Assembly: GCA_902517815.1 (NCBI GenBank)
Contig: CABYED010000002.1
Location: forward strand, 124,001 to 188,000
Origin: an uncultured SAR116 cluster alpha proteobacterium
Lineage (GTDB): Bacteria; Pseudomonadota; Alphaproteobacteria; Puniceispirillales; Marisalimonadaceae
DNA length: 64,000 bases
Direction: 5' to 3'
Positions 56,044 through 64,000 of the stretch are shown here, piece by piece; positions within the stretch are counted from its first letter, which is position 1; each line of letters opens with the position of its first letter. Both the position numbers and the translations under genes were made by a program. The notes under the pieces were generated by a model. It ran no database searches, was not told the origin of the DNA, and was given only the letters and a program-made list of their open reading frames with translations.

Positions 56044-58113
56044 ATGAGACTAGCTATTGATATCGGTGGAACTTTTACAGATATAGTTTTAGAAGATAAA
56101 ACTAACCTTTTTACTAAAAAAGTTCTTACTTCTTCCTCTCAACCTGAAGTTGCAGTAATTCAGGGGGTAGTAGAACTATTACATGAAAATAGTATAAATT
56201 CTTCAAATATAAAGATGATCATTCATGGTACGACTTTGGCTACAAATGCAATCATTGAAAGAAAGGGTGCTAAGACTTGTTTTATAACAACTGAGGGTTT
56301 TAGAGATGTTTTAGACATTGGTTATGAAAGTAGATTTGATCAGTATGACATACTTATTGAAAAAACAATGTCAATTGTTCCAAGAAAGCACAGATATGTA
56401 ATAGAAGAAAGAACTGATATTAATGGATCAATAATAAAACCTATTAATGTTAAAAAATTCCAGAGTCTAGTTGATACTATCAAAAAAGAAAAATTTGAAA
56501 GTATTGGAATTGGCTTTCTTCATTCTTATGCAAATTCTAAAAATGAAAATGAACTAAAAGAATTTTTATTAAAATATTTACCAGATGTAGAGGTCAGTAT
56601 ATCTTCTGATGTATGTCCAGAAATAAGAGAATATGAACGTTTTACCACTACTGTAGTAAACTCATACATAAAACCTTTAATATCTACTTATTTAAAAAAA
56701 TTAGATACTGAATTGAGGCAAAAAGGTTTCAATTGTCCGCTCTTATTAATGACCTCTGGTGGAACTTTAACTAACGTGACAAGTGCATGTAATAACCCAG
56801 TTAGGTTAGTTGAGTCTGGTCCTGCTGGTGGTGCTATTTTGGCAACATCTATATCTGAAGATTTGAAATTAGATAAAGTTATATCATTCGATATGGGAGG
56901 AACAACCGCTAAGATAACCATAATTGAAAATCAGAAAGCAATTAAAGCTCGAGAGTTTGAAGTTGACAGAAAAGCGAGGTTTAAAAAAGGAAGTGGCCTA
57001 CCCTTAAGAATTCCTGTAATCGAAATGGTTGAGATTGGCGCAGGAGGTGGATCCATAGCGAGGGTAAATAAGTTGGAGCAAATAATTACTGGACCAGACA
57101 GTGCTGGCTCAAATCCAGGCCCAGCATGTTACTCAAACGGGGGTGATAATCCAACAATTACAGATGCAGATTTAGTAATAGGCAAGATTGATGCTGATAA
57201 ATTTGCAGGGGGTAAAATAAACCTATCCAAAGAATTTGCTAACAATGCAATTACAAAAAATATAAGTGACAAGCTTAACATTAAAACTGAAACAGCCGCA
57301 TTAGCAATATCTGAAATAGTAGATGAAACTATGTCAAATGCAGCTAGAGTTCACACCGTTGAACAAGGTCACGAAACATCAAACAGAACTCTGATTGGAT
57401 TTGGAGGAGCTGCCCCTCTTCATATCTCAAGAGTTGCAGAAAAATTAAGAGTAAAAAAAATTATCATCCCTACAAATGCAAGTGTAGGTTCAGCAGTCGG
57501 TTTTTTGAAAGCTCCTGTTGGATACGAAGTAGTAAAAAGTCTTAGAATGTTATTAAATAAATTTAACTTTAAAAAAGTTAATAATTTACTAAGTTCCATG
57601 AGGGATGAAGCAAAAAAAATTATACAAAACAACTCTGAAAAAACAGAATATATCGAAGAGCGTTTTGCATTTATGCGATATGCTGGACAAGGGCACGAAA
57701 TTAAAGTGCCTATTGATAACGAGGTGTTATATGATGAAGACGCAAAAAAAATCAAAAAATCTTTCGAATTAAATTACGAAAAACTATATTCTAGAATACT
57801 GCCAAATGCAGACATAGAAATTTTAACCTGGTCTTTGTCATTATCTATTTTGAGTGAGAATTCAAATGAATATATAGAATTAGACTCTTATAAAAAAATT
57901 AAAGAAAATTCTCTAATTGATTTCTGTGATTATGAAAGCGGAGAAAAAATTAAAATACCAAATTACGAAAGGACAGAGTTAAATCCAGGTGATTTGATAC
58001 AAGGTCAATGTGTGATTACAGAGGCTCAAACTACAATAGTTGTCTCTAATAATTTTAACACAAAAGTTTTAAGTAATAATTATTTGCTAATGGAATATAC
58101 AGATAATGAATAA
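56044..58113 (+). CDS. hyuA: Hydantoinase/oxoprolinase (HyuA) family protein
   Basis: RLAIDIGGTFTDIVLEDK, IIHGTTLATNAIIERKGAKTCFITTEGFRDVLDIG, VISFDMGGTTAKI, EMVEIGAGGGSIARVNKL, GPDSAGSNPGPACYSNGG, IGFGGAAPLH. Confidence 0.95.
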   Translation: MRLAIDIGGTFTDIVLEDKTNLFTKKVLTSSSQPEVAVIQGVVELLHENSINSSNIKMIIHGTTLATNAIIERKGAKTCFITTEGFRDVLDIGYESRFDQYDILIEKTMSIVPRKHRYVIEERTDINGSIIKPINVKKFQSLVDTIKKEKFESIGIGFLHSYANSKNENELKEFLLKYLPDVEVSISSDVCPEIREYERFTTTVVNSYIKPLISTYLKKLDTELRQKGFNCPLLLMTSGGTLTNVTSACNNPVRLVESGPAGGAILATSISEDLKLDKVISFDMGGTTAKITIIENQKAIKAREFEVDRKARFKKGSGLPLRIPVIEMVEIGAGGGSIARVNKLEQIITGPDSAGSNPGPACYSNGGDNPTITDADLVIGKIDADKFAGGKINLSKEFANNAITKNISDKLNIKTETAALAISEIVDETMSNAARVHTVEQGHETSNRTLIGFGGAAPLHISRVAEKLRVKKIIIPTNASVGSAVGFLKAPVGYEVVKSLRMLLNKFNFKKVNNLLSSMRDEAKKIIQNNSEKTEYIEERFAFMRYAGQGHEIKVPIDNEVLYDEDAKKIKKSFELNYEKLYSRILPNADIEILTWSLSLSILSENSNEYIELDSYKKIKENSLIDFCDYESGEKIKIPNYERTELNPGDLIQGQCVITEAQTTIVVSNNFNTKVLSNNYLLMEYTDNE

Positions 58114-59732
58114 TAATTTAATTGATGATAAGAATAATATTCAAAATCAAGTTATGTGGAACAGACTTCTGTCTGTCGTTGAAGAACAAGGTCAAACATT
58201 AGTTAGAACTGCATTTAGTCCAATTGTACGTGAATGTGGAGACATATCTGCTGGAGTATTTGACTTAGAAGGTAGAATGATGGCTCAAGCAGTTACAGGC
58301 ACTCCTGGTCACGTTAATTCAATGGCGGAGTCAGTTAAGCATTTTATCAATCATTTTCCACTAAATACAATGAATGAAGGAGACATATTCATTACTAATG
58401 ATCCATGGATGGGTACAGGTCATTTGAATGATTTTGTATTAACAACCCCTTGTTTTAAAAACAACAAAATAGTTGGTCTTTTTTCATGTACATCACATTT
58501 GACTGACATTGGAGGATTAGGAGTGGGTCCTGATGCTACTGATATACACATGGAAGGTCTTTATATACCTATGTTAAAATTAGCTGACAGAGGTGTGATG
58601 AATGAAACATTGTTAAAGCTAGTTAGCCAAAACACAAGACAACCAGTAGAAACAGAAGGTGATGTTTACTCATTGGCCGCGTGTAATGACATAGGTTGCA
58701 AAAGATTAGTAGAGATGATGAACGAATTTGGAATTGATAATTTAAAGAATTTATCTGATTTTATTTATGACAAGTCACTTTCAGCCGTAGAAAATGAAAT
58801 TAATAAAATTCCAAACGGTGTATATGAAAATTCTATGATGATAGATGGATTTGAAAAAGATATTAAATTAGAGGCAAAATTAAATGTTTCTGATAAATCA
58901 ATATCAGTTGATTATACAGGTACTTCTGACAAATCTAAGTTTGGTATAAATGTTCCATTATCATATACTAAAGCTTATACCTGTTTTGGTTTGAGTTGTC
59001 TTGTAAGTGCAGAAATACCAAACAATGCAGGCTCTTTAAAACCTTTTGAAATTGATGCACCATTAGGATCGATTTTAAACGCTCCATATCCTGCTGCAGT
59101 TTGTGCAAGGCATATTATTGGTCAAATGCTTCCAGATGTGGTTTTTTGGTTGTTTAGAAAAGGCCATACCAGAAAAAGTTCCTGCCGAAGGTGCTTCTTG
59201 TTTGTGGAACATTACATTTCGTGGAAAAACTGATAGGGGAGCAAACAATAACTCACTATTTGCTGTCACTGCAGTAGTTAATGGTGGAACAGGGGCTAGA
59301 CCAAACAAGGATGGGTTATCAGCCACTGCCTACCCTTCTGGTGTAAAAGGAACTCCAGTTGAAATTAATGAAGCTGTTGCTCCATTATTGTTCTTAAAAA
59401 AAGAATATAATCCAGGAAGTGGTGGTAAAGGTAAGTATAATGGTGGTTTGGGTCAATTAATTGAAATCAAATCAGCAATTAATGAAGATATGGATCTTTT
59501 AGCTTCTTTTGATAGAATTAAATTTCCTGCGAGAGGTCGTTTAAATGGAAGCAATGGTAAGCCTGGACAAGTCTCAATTAAGGGTAAAGGGAAGTTAAAT
59601 GGTAAAGGCACACAAGTCATTAAGGCAGGGGATATCTTACAAATTCATACACCTGGTGGTGCTGGTTATGGAGATTACTCAGAAAGAGATCAGGTTATGT
59701 TAAAAAAAGATTTAGAGAACGAGTTTTTATAA
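58106..59732 (+). CDS. hyuB: Hydantoinase B/oxoprolinase (HyuB) family protein, interrupted by an apparent 1-nt frameshift at the T-run 59142-59147
   Basis: ORFs 58106-59233 (QGQTLVRTAFSPIVRECGDISAGVFD; NDPWMGTGHLNDFVL) and 59103-59732 (NGGTGARPNKDGLSATAYPSG; YNPGSGGKGKYNGGLGQ; PGGAGYGD) join into one HyuB protein if one T is removed (...PDVVF|GCLEKAIPEKVPAEGASCLWN...). Confidence 0.88.
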
Positions 59733-59737
59733 TTAAT

Positions 59738-60442
59738 TTAAATTGGTATTCCAAAATTTCGACTAGGTTTAGTAGTAAATTTTTTTATTTGTATATCTAG
59801 TTTGACAAAATTCTCTATTAAAGCTGTTGCAGCTGTAACTCCTTCTATTATGGGTATATTGAATTTTTTACTTAAATTTTTTTTCAAATTTAAAATACCA
59901 GGGCTTGTTATAATGATGGCCTCTGGATCATCTTCTGTAATTGTTCTTTTTATTTCGTTATCTAATTTATTTAAGTTTGATTTTGACATTGTGTCCATAT
60001 CTAACACTGGAACTTCTATTGAATTTATAGATACACACTTATGTTCCATGTCATATTTTATTAAGTTATTTTTTAAAGCTTCATGTGATTGAGATAAATT
60101 CGTGATTATTGAAAACTTATTTGCAATCATATTGGCAGTATAAAATGAAGCTTCACCTAAACCAATTATTGGTTTTGAAGTTATTTTTCTAATTGTATCT
60201 ACACCAATATCTTCAAAGGAAATAATTATAAAAGCATCTGAAGAATTATTTGTTTCAACTGCGTTAAGTAATTTTGAAATATTTATGGTTTCACTGTGCA
60301 AGTCATAATAGTTTTCTTGAAAATTTTTATTATTAATCAAAATACTAGAACTTTTATCCAATATTTTTTGTGCACAAAGCTTGATTTTTTTATTTGGGAT
60401 AGCTGATGCGTAAGGATTAATGATACAAATTTCAATGCTCAA
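59738..60442 (-). CDS. Divergent Asp/Glu/hydantoin racemase paralog with both family Cys positions occupied by Ser
   Basis: ICIINPYASAIPN, FIIISFEDIGVD, PIIGLGEASFYTANMIANKFSIIT, IIITSPGILNLKKNL, IPIIEGVTAATALIE. Confidence 0.85.
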   Translation of the reverse strand: MSIEICIINPYASAIPNKKIKLCAQKILDKSSSILINNKNFQENYYDLHSETINISKLLNAVETNNSSDAFIIISFEDIGVDTIRKITSKPIIGLGEASFYTANMIANKFSIITNLSQSHEALKNNLIKYDMEHKCVSINSIEVPVLDMDTMSKSNLNKLDNEIKRTITEDDPEAIIITSPGILNLKKNLSKKFNIPIIEGVTAATALIENFVKLDIQIKKFTTKPSRNFGIPI

Positions 60443-60453
60443 GTCAGAGTTCT

Positions 60454-62799
60454 CTATTTATTTACAATGCTGGGTTTGTGTGAAATGTTTATTTCTGGTA
60501 ATTCCTTAGTATATTTTTTTATTTCTACTAAAGTTGAATGTGCTGTTGGTCCTTGAGCTAGAGAAGATGTGCCAATGTCTTCTGTCAAAACATTTGGATT
60601 TCCATGTATACAAAAATCACCATCATTTATTGGATCATACCATGCGCCAACAGCTAGAAAAACAACTCCTTTCATGACCTCATTACTTATGATCACTCCG
60701 GCAAGGCATTTGCCTCTTTTATTGAACACCTCAACTATGTCACCGTTAATTAATCCTCTTGATTGTGCATCTTGAGGATGTATTTTTATAGGTTCTCTAC
60801 CTAATATTTTATAATTTTGACTTTCAGAACCATTGTCAAGTTGACTGTGTAATCTATTGTGTGGTTGACCTGAAATTAATTGAAGTGAATATTTATTTGT
60901 TAAATTTGATCCAAGCCATTCTTTTTGTTCCAACCAAGTTGGGTGTCCAGGGCAATCTTGATAGTTAAAACTATCAACTGTTTCAGAAAAAATTTCTATT
61001 TTCCCGGATGGTGTTGAGATAGGATTTTTTTTAGGATCTTTTCTAAAATCTTCTAATAATATAGTTTGTTTTTTAGGAAACAATACTTCTTGAAAACCAT
61101 TTTTCCAAAATTTATCAAATTCAGGCAAAGTAAATCCTTCTTCTTTTGCTTTACTTCTTGCTTCATCCCAAATAAACCTAAGCCATTCATCTTCATTTTT
61201 ATTCTCAGTGAATTTATCTTTAAAATTTAATTTTGAAGCAATTTCAGAAAAAATTTCATAGTCAGATTTAGACTCTCCTATAGGTTCAATTACTTTATGC
61301 ATTGGTGAAATCGTCTGATCCCAATGTTTAATACTTATATCATTTCTCTCCAAAGAAGTTGTTGCTGGTAATATTATATCAGAGTGTCTTGCAAGACTAT
61401 TCCACCAGATTTCATTTACAATTATAGTGTCAGGTTGCTTAAATGCTTTGCTTAGCTTTTTTAGGTTCATTTGATGATGAAAGGGATTACCACCTGCCCA
61501 ATATACCAACTTTATATCTGGGTATTTTATTTCTTTTCCATTATAAGAAAAAACTTTCCCTGGTTCTAATAGCATATCTGAAATTCTGGCCACAGGAATA
61601 AACTCAGAAACACGATTTTTGAACTGCTCTAATGAAGGCCACTTAAAATGTTGAACTGGATTTCCAATACCATTTTCTGCACTGTATCCAAGGCCAAAAC
61701 CACCGCCAGGAAGTCCTATTTGTCCTAACACACAAGCAAGAACAGTTATCATCCAATGTGGCTGTTCACCATACTGCTGCCTTTGTAAGCCCCAAGCTCC
61801 AGTAATCATTGTTCTACTTGAGGACATTTTTTTGGCTAAATTATAAATTGTATTACTCGGAATCCCAGTGATTTTAGATGCCCAGAAAGGTGTCTTAGCT
61901 TTGCCATCGGATATACCTTTTATATATTGAACAAATTTGTCGTATCCAACACAATATTTGTTAAGGAAATCTCTGTCAGCTAGGCTTTCTATTTCTAAAA
62001 TATACGCAATACTAAGCATTAATGCTGTATCTGTACCTGGTCTTATTTTTACCCATTCAGCTTTACTTATTATATCAGCTTCCATTTCCATTGGGCTAAT
62101 GTTAATAAATTCTATACCTTTTTGTGCACATCTTTTTATGTAATCTTTAGTTGTGTGTTTTCCAACTCCCCCAGAGGTCACTTGTGCATTTTTTAGAGGT
62201 AATCCGCCAAACATAACTATTAATTCAGTATTATCTTTAATATTATTCCAATCAGTGTGAGTATCAAGAAATTGTCGATATGTCATACCAATTACATGGG
62301 GCATAATTGTTTCACTAGCTGCATAAGAATAAGTGTTTACTGACCTAGTATATCCTCCATAGCAATTAAAAAATCTATGAAGTTGACTTTGAGCATGATG
62401 AAATCTTCCAGCAGAACCCCAACCATAAGAGCCAGCAAAGAATGCTTTATTTTTAAATTTTTTTTTGATTCTACTTAGTTCAAAAGCAACAATATCAATT
62501 GCCTCTTCCCAGCTAATAGGTACAAAACTGTCTAAACCTCTTTTATCCCTACTTCGTTTTCCAGTCAAAGCCATTTTACTATTGGCTAATTCTTTCCGAA
62601 TTTCTCTAAGGTAACCTTTTCGAACATGAGGCACTCTTATTCGTAATTCATCGTTAATGCTGTTTATAATACCATTAGCTATCTTAGAGGGGTCTTTATC
62701 ATTTTCATATGGGCGTATTCCAACTAGCTTCTCACTTTCTAATTCAGCATAATAGCTACCCCAATGAAAGGATGTTGGCTTTCTTATTTTACTTGGCAT
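60454..62799 (-). CDS. Molybdopterin-dependent oxidoreductase, DMSO/TMAO/biotin-sulfoxide reductase family, no Tat signal visible
   Basis: PTSFHWGSYYAEL, KAFFAGSYGWGSAGRFHHAQSQLHRFFNCYGGYTRSVNTYSYAASETIMPHVIG, VYWAGGNPFHHQMNLKKL, LISGQPHNRLHSQLDNG. Confidence 0.93.
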   Translation of the reverse strand: MPSKIRKPTSFHWGSYYAELESEKLVGIRPYENDKDPSKIANGIINSINDELRIRVPHVRKGYLREIRKELANSKMALTGKRSRDKRGLDSFVPISWEEAIDIVAFELSRIKKKFKNKAFFAGSYGWGSAGRFHHAQSQLHRFFNCYGGYTRSVNTYSYAASETIMPHVIGMTYRQFLDTHTDWNNIKDNTELIVMFGGLPLKNAQVTSGGVGKHTTKDYIKRCAQKGIEFINISPMEMEADIISKAEWVKIRPGTDTALMLSIAYILEIESLADRDFLNKYCVGYDKFVQYIKGISDGKAKTPFWASKITGIPSNTIYNLAKKMSSSRTMITGAWGLQRQQYGEQPHWMITVLACVLGQIGLPGGGFGLGYSAENGIGNPVQHFKWPSLEQFKNRVSEFIPVARISDMLLEPGKVFSYNGKEIKYPDIKLVYWAGGNPFHHQMNLKKLSKAFKQPDTIIVNEIWWNSLARHSDIILPATTSLERNDISIKHWDQTISPMHKVIEPIGESKSDYEIFSEIASKLNFKDKFTENKNEDEWLRFIWDEARSKAKEEGFTLPEFDKFWKNGFQEVLFPKKQTILLEDFRKDPKKNPISTPSGKIEIFSETVDSFNYQDCPGHPTWLEQKEWLGSNLTNKYSLQLISGQPHNRLHSQLDNGSESQNYKILGREPIKIHPQDAQSRGLINGDIVEVFNKRGKCLAGVIISNEVMKGVVFLAVGAWYDPINDGDFCIHGNPNVLTEDIGTSSLAQGPTAHSTLVEIKKYTKELPEINISHKPSIVNK

Positions 62800-62840
62800 T
62801 CTTCCCTCTTAAAATAATAAGACTAAATCTTAAATTGTTT

Positions 62841-64000
62841 TTAGTAAATTATATTTTGATCTAGAAACTTTGCTAAATGAATAGCTTCTCTATCAAGACC
62901 ATCTTTAATTTGACATCTACAAGATATACCATCTGCTATTATAGTGGTTTTATCTTTATTTCTATTAATTGCTGGGAAAAGTTTTTCATTAGCCATTTTT
63001 ATTGAAATATCATATGTATCCTTGTCATAACCAAAAGAACCTGCCATCCCACAACAGCTTGTTTCTATTGTTTCAACTTCAGCACCTTTAATATTTTTTA
63101 ATATATTTTCAATTGGTTTTACGACATCAAAAGCTTTTTGATGACAGTGACTATGAAGTAAGACTTTTTTAGTTAAATTTTTGAATTTTAATTCTTCACT
63201 ATGCTTTGATAGTAATTCTTCAAATGTATATGAGTAATTTTTTAAATAATCTGTTTCTTCATTTTTTATTAAGTTTGGTATTTCGTCCCTAAATGAAAGA
63301 ATACAAGAAGGTTCTAAGCCAACAATAGATATTCCATTTTTAAGGTAAGGCTTATATGTTTCTAATATATTTAAAACCTCATTTTTTGCATGATTAATAA
63401 GTCCATTGGTTAGATATGTTCTGCCACAACAAAGTATTTTTCTTGAATTTTCTAAAGTTGGAATAAATGGGAAGTAGCCTGCTTTTTTTAAAACTTTTAT
63501 TGCTGATCTCACGTTTTCAGGTTCATAATATCGATTAAATGTATCCACGAATAAAATGACAGGAATAGATTTTTCATTTGTGTTCAAATTACTTGGTAAT
63601 TCATTATCCCTAAAATAATCTTGCCGCCATTTTGGAAGAGGTCTTTTTGCTGTGAAACCGAGAAATATTTCACTCAGTTTTGCTAATCCAGGTAACTTAT
63701 CTCTTAAATTGAAAATAAAAGAAAATTTTGATGCAATTGATGCATAATATGGAAGAAATGCAACAAGTTTGCTTTTAATGTCTAATCCAAATTTTTTTGC
63801 TTTTAGACTTGAAATTTCGATTTTCATTTTTGACATATCAACACCTGTCGGGCATTCACGTTTGCATGCCTTACAAGATACACAAAGTTTCATTGTGTCA
63901 TTCATTTTTTCACTTGATAACGCATCTTTACCTAGTTGTCCTGAAAGAGCTAATCTAAGCGTGTTTGCTCTTCCTCTTGTAGAGTCCTTTTCATCTTTTG
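62841..64000 (-). CDS. FAD-linked oxidase/Fe-S oxidoreductase fusion, C-terminal portion (5' end beyond window)
   Basis: Frame is open from the window edge: KDEKDSTRGRANTLRLALSGQLGKDALSSEKMNDTMKLCVSCKACKRECPTGVDMSKMKIEI..., with CCG-type motifs (ILCCGRTYL, TSCCGMAGSFGY). The track ORF begins at an internal Met. Confidence 0.88.
   Translation of the reverse strand, partial: KDEKDSTRGRANTLRLALSGQLGKDALSSEKMNDTMKLCVSCKACKRECPTGVDMSKMKIEISSLKAKKFGLDIKSKLVAFLPYYASIASKFSFIFNLRDKLPGLAKLSEIFLGFTAKRPLPKWRQDYFRDNELPSNLNTNEKSIPVILFVDTFNRYYEPENVRSAIKVLKKAGYFPFIPTLENSRKILCCGRTYLTNGLINHAKNEVLNILETYKPYLKNGISIVGLEPSCILSFRDEIPNLIKNEETDYLKNYSYTFEELLSKHSEELKFKNLTKKVLLHSHCHQKAFDVVKPIENILKNIKGAEVETIETSCCGMAGSFGYDKDTYDISIKMANEKLFPAINRNKDKTTIIADGISCRCQIKDGLDREAIHLAKFLDQNIIY

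Noticed and set aside
59075-59326. Minus-strand ORF across the hyuB frameshift
   Set aside because: Antisense shadow; the sense-strand protein continuity explains the region.
1-64000. Search by eye for CRISPR arrays, transposases/integrases, phage genes, toxin-antitoxin pairs and rRNA
   Set aside because: None recognised. The tRNA genes are intact, with no attached integrase or obvious direct-repeat att sites.

Overview
This is a 64 kb AT-rich bacterial window. Gene content and order (infC-rpmI-rplT-pheST; murA-DUF2948-hisG-hisD; infA-maf-RNase E/G-like-yacG-tRNA-Phe) suggest a streamlined marine alphaproteobacterium. Positions 1-12.8 kb are housekeeping: partial thrS, the infC/rpmI/rplT/pheS/pheT block, tRNA-Thr(GGT), murA, hisGD, infA, maf, an RNase E/G-like gene, yacG and tRNA-Phe(GAA). 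From 13 kb to the end the window is catabolic and transport DNA. It holds a hydroxyacid dehydrogenase/HpcH-aldolase cluster, a BMP-type (nucleoside-like) ABC transporter, a TAXI-TRAP transporter next to a CoA-dependent branched-acid module (HMG-CoA-lyase-like, CaiB, enoyl-CoA hydratase, LeuB-like, PrpF-like), and a large purine/ureide superlocus at about 33-60 kb. The superlocus contains an LDH2/AllD-like dehydrogenase, upp, a Pot-type ABC transporter, xdhAB, an 8-oxoguanine/guanine-deaminase-like gene, allA, allantoicase, a hydantoinase/allantoinase, puuD, uraH, uraD, a DapA-like gene, a puuE-like gene, a DctPQM TRAP transporter, hyuA, a frameshifted hyuB, and three Asp/Glu/hydantoin-racemase paralogs. 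It is followed by a BisC/TorZ-like molybdoenzyme and a partial FAD/Fe-S oxidoreductase. The most notable signals are: three racemase paralogs of which only one keeps both family cysteines (one carries serine at both positions); infC apparently starting at a non-canonical AUA; a one-nucleotide T-run frameshift in hyuB; perfect intercistronic hairpins between receptor and permease genes; a strong unassigned palindromic operator; no recognisable transcription factor anywhere in the window; and a GC-richer, inverted thrS. All calls come from reading the sequence and recalling protein families; no database search was run.
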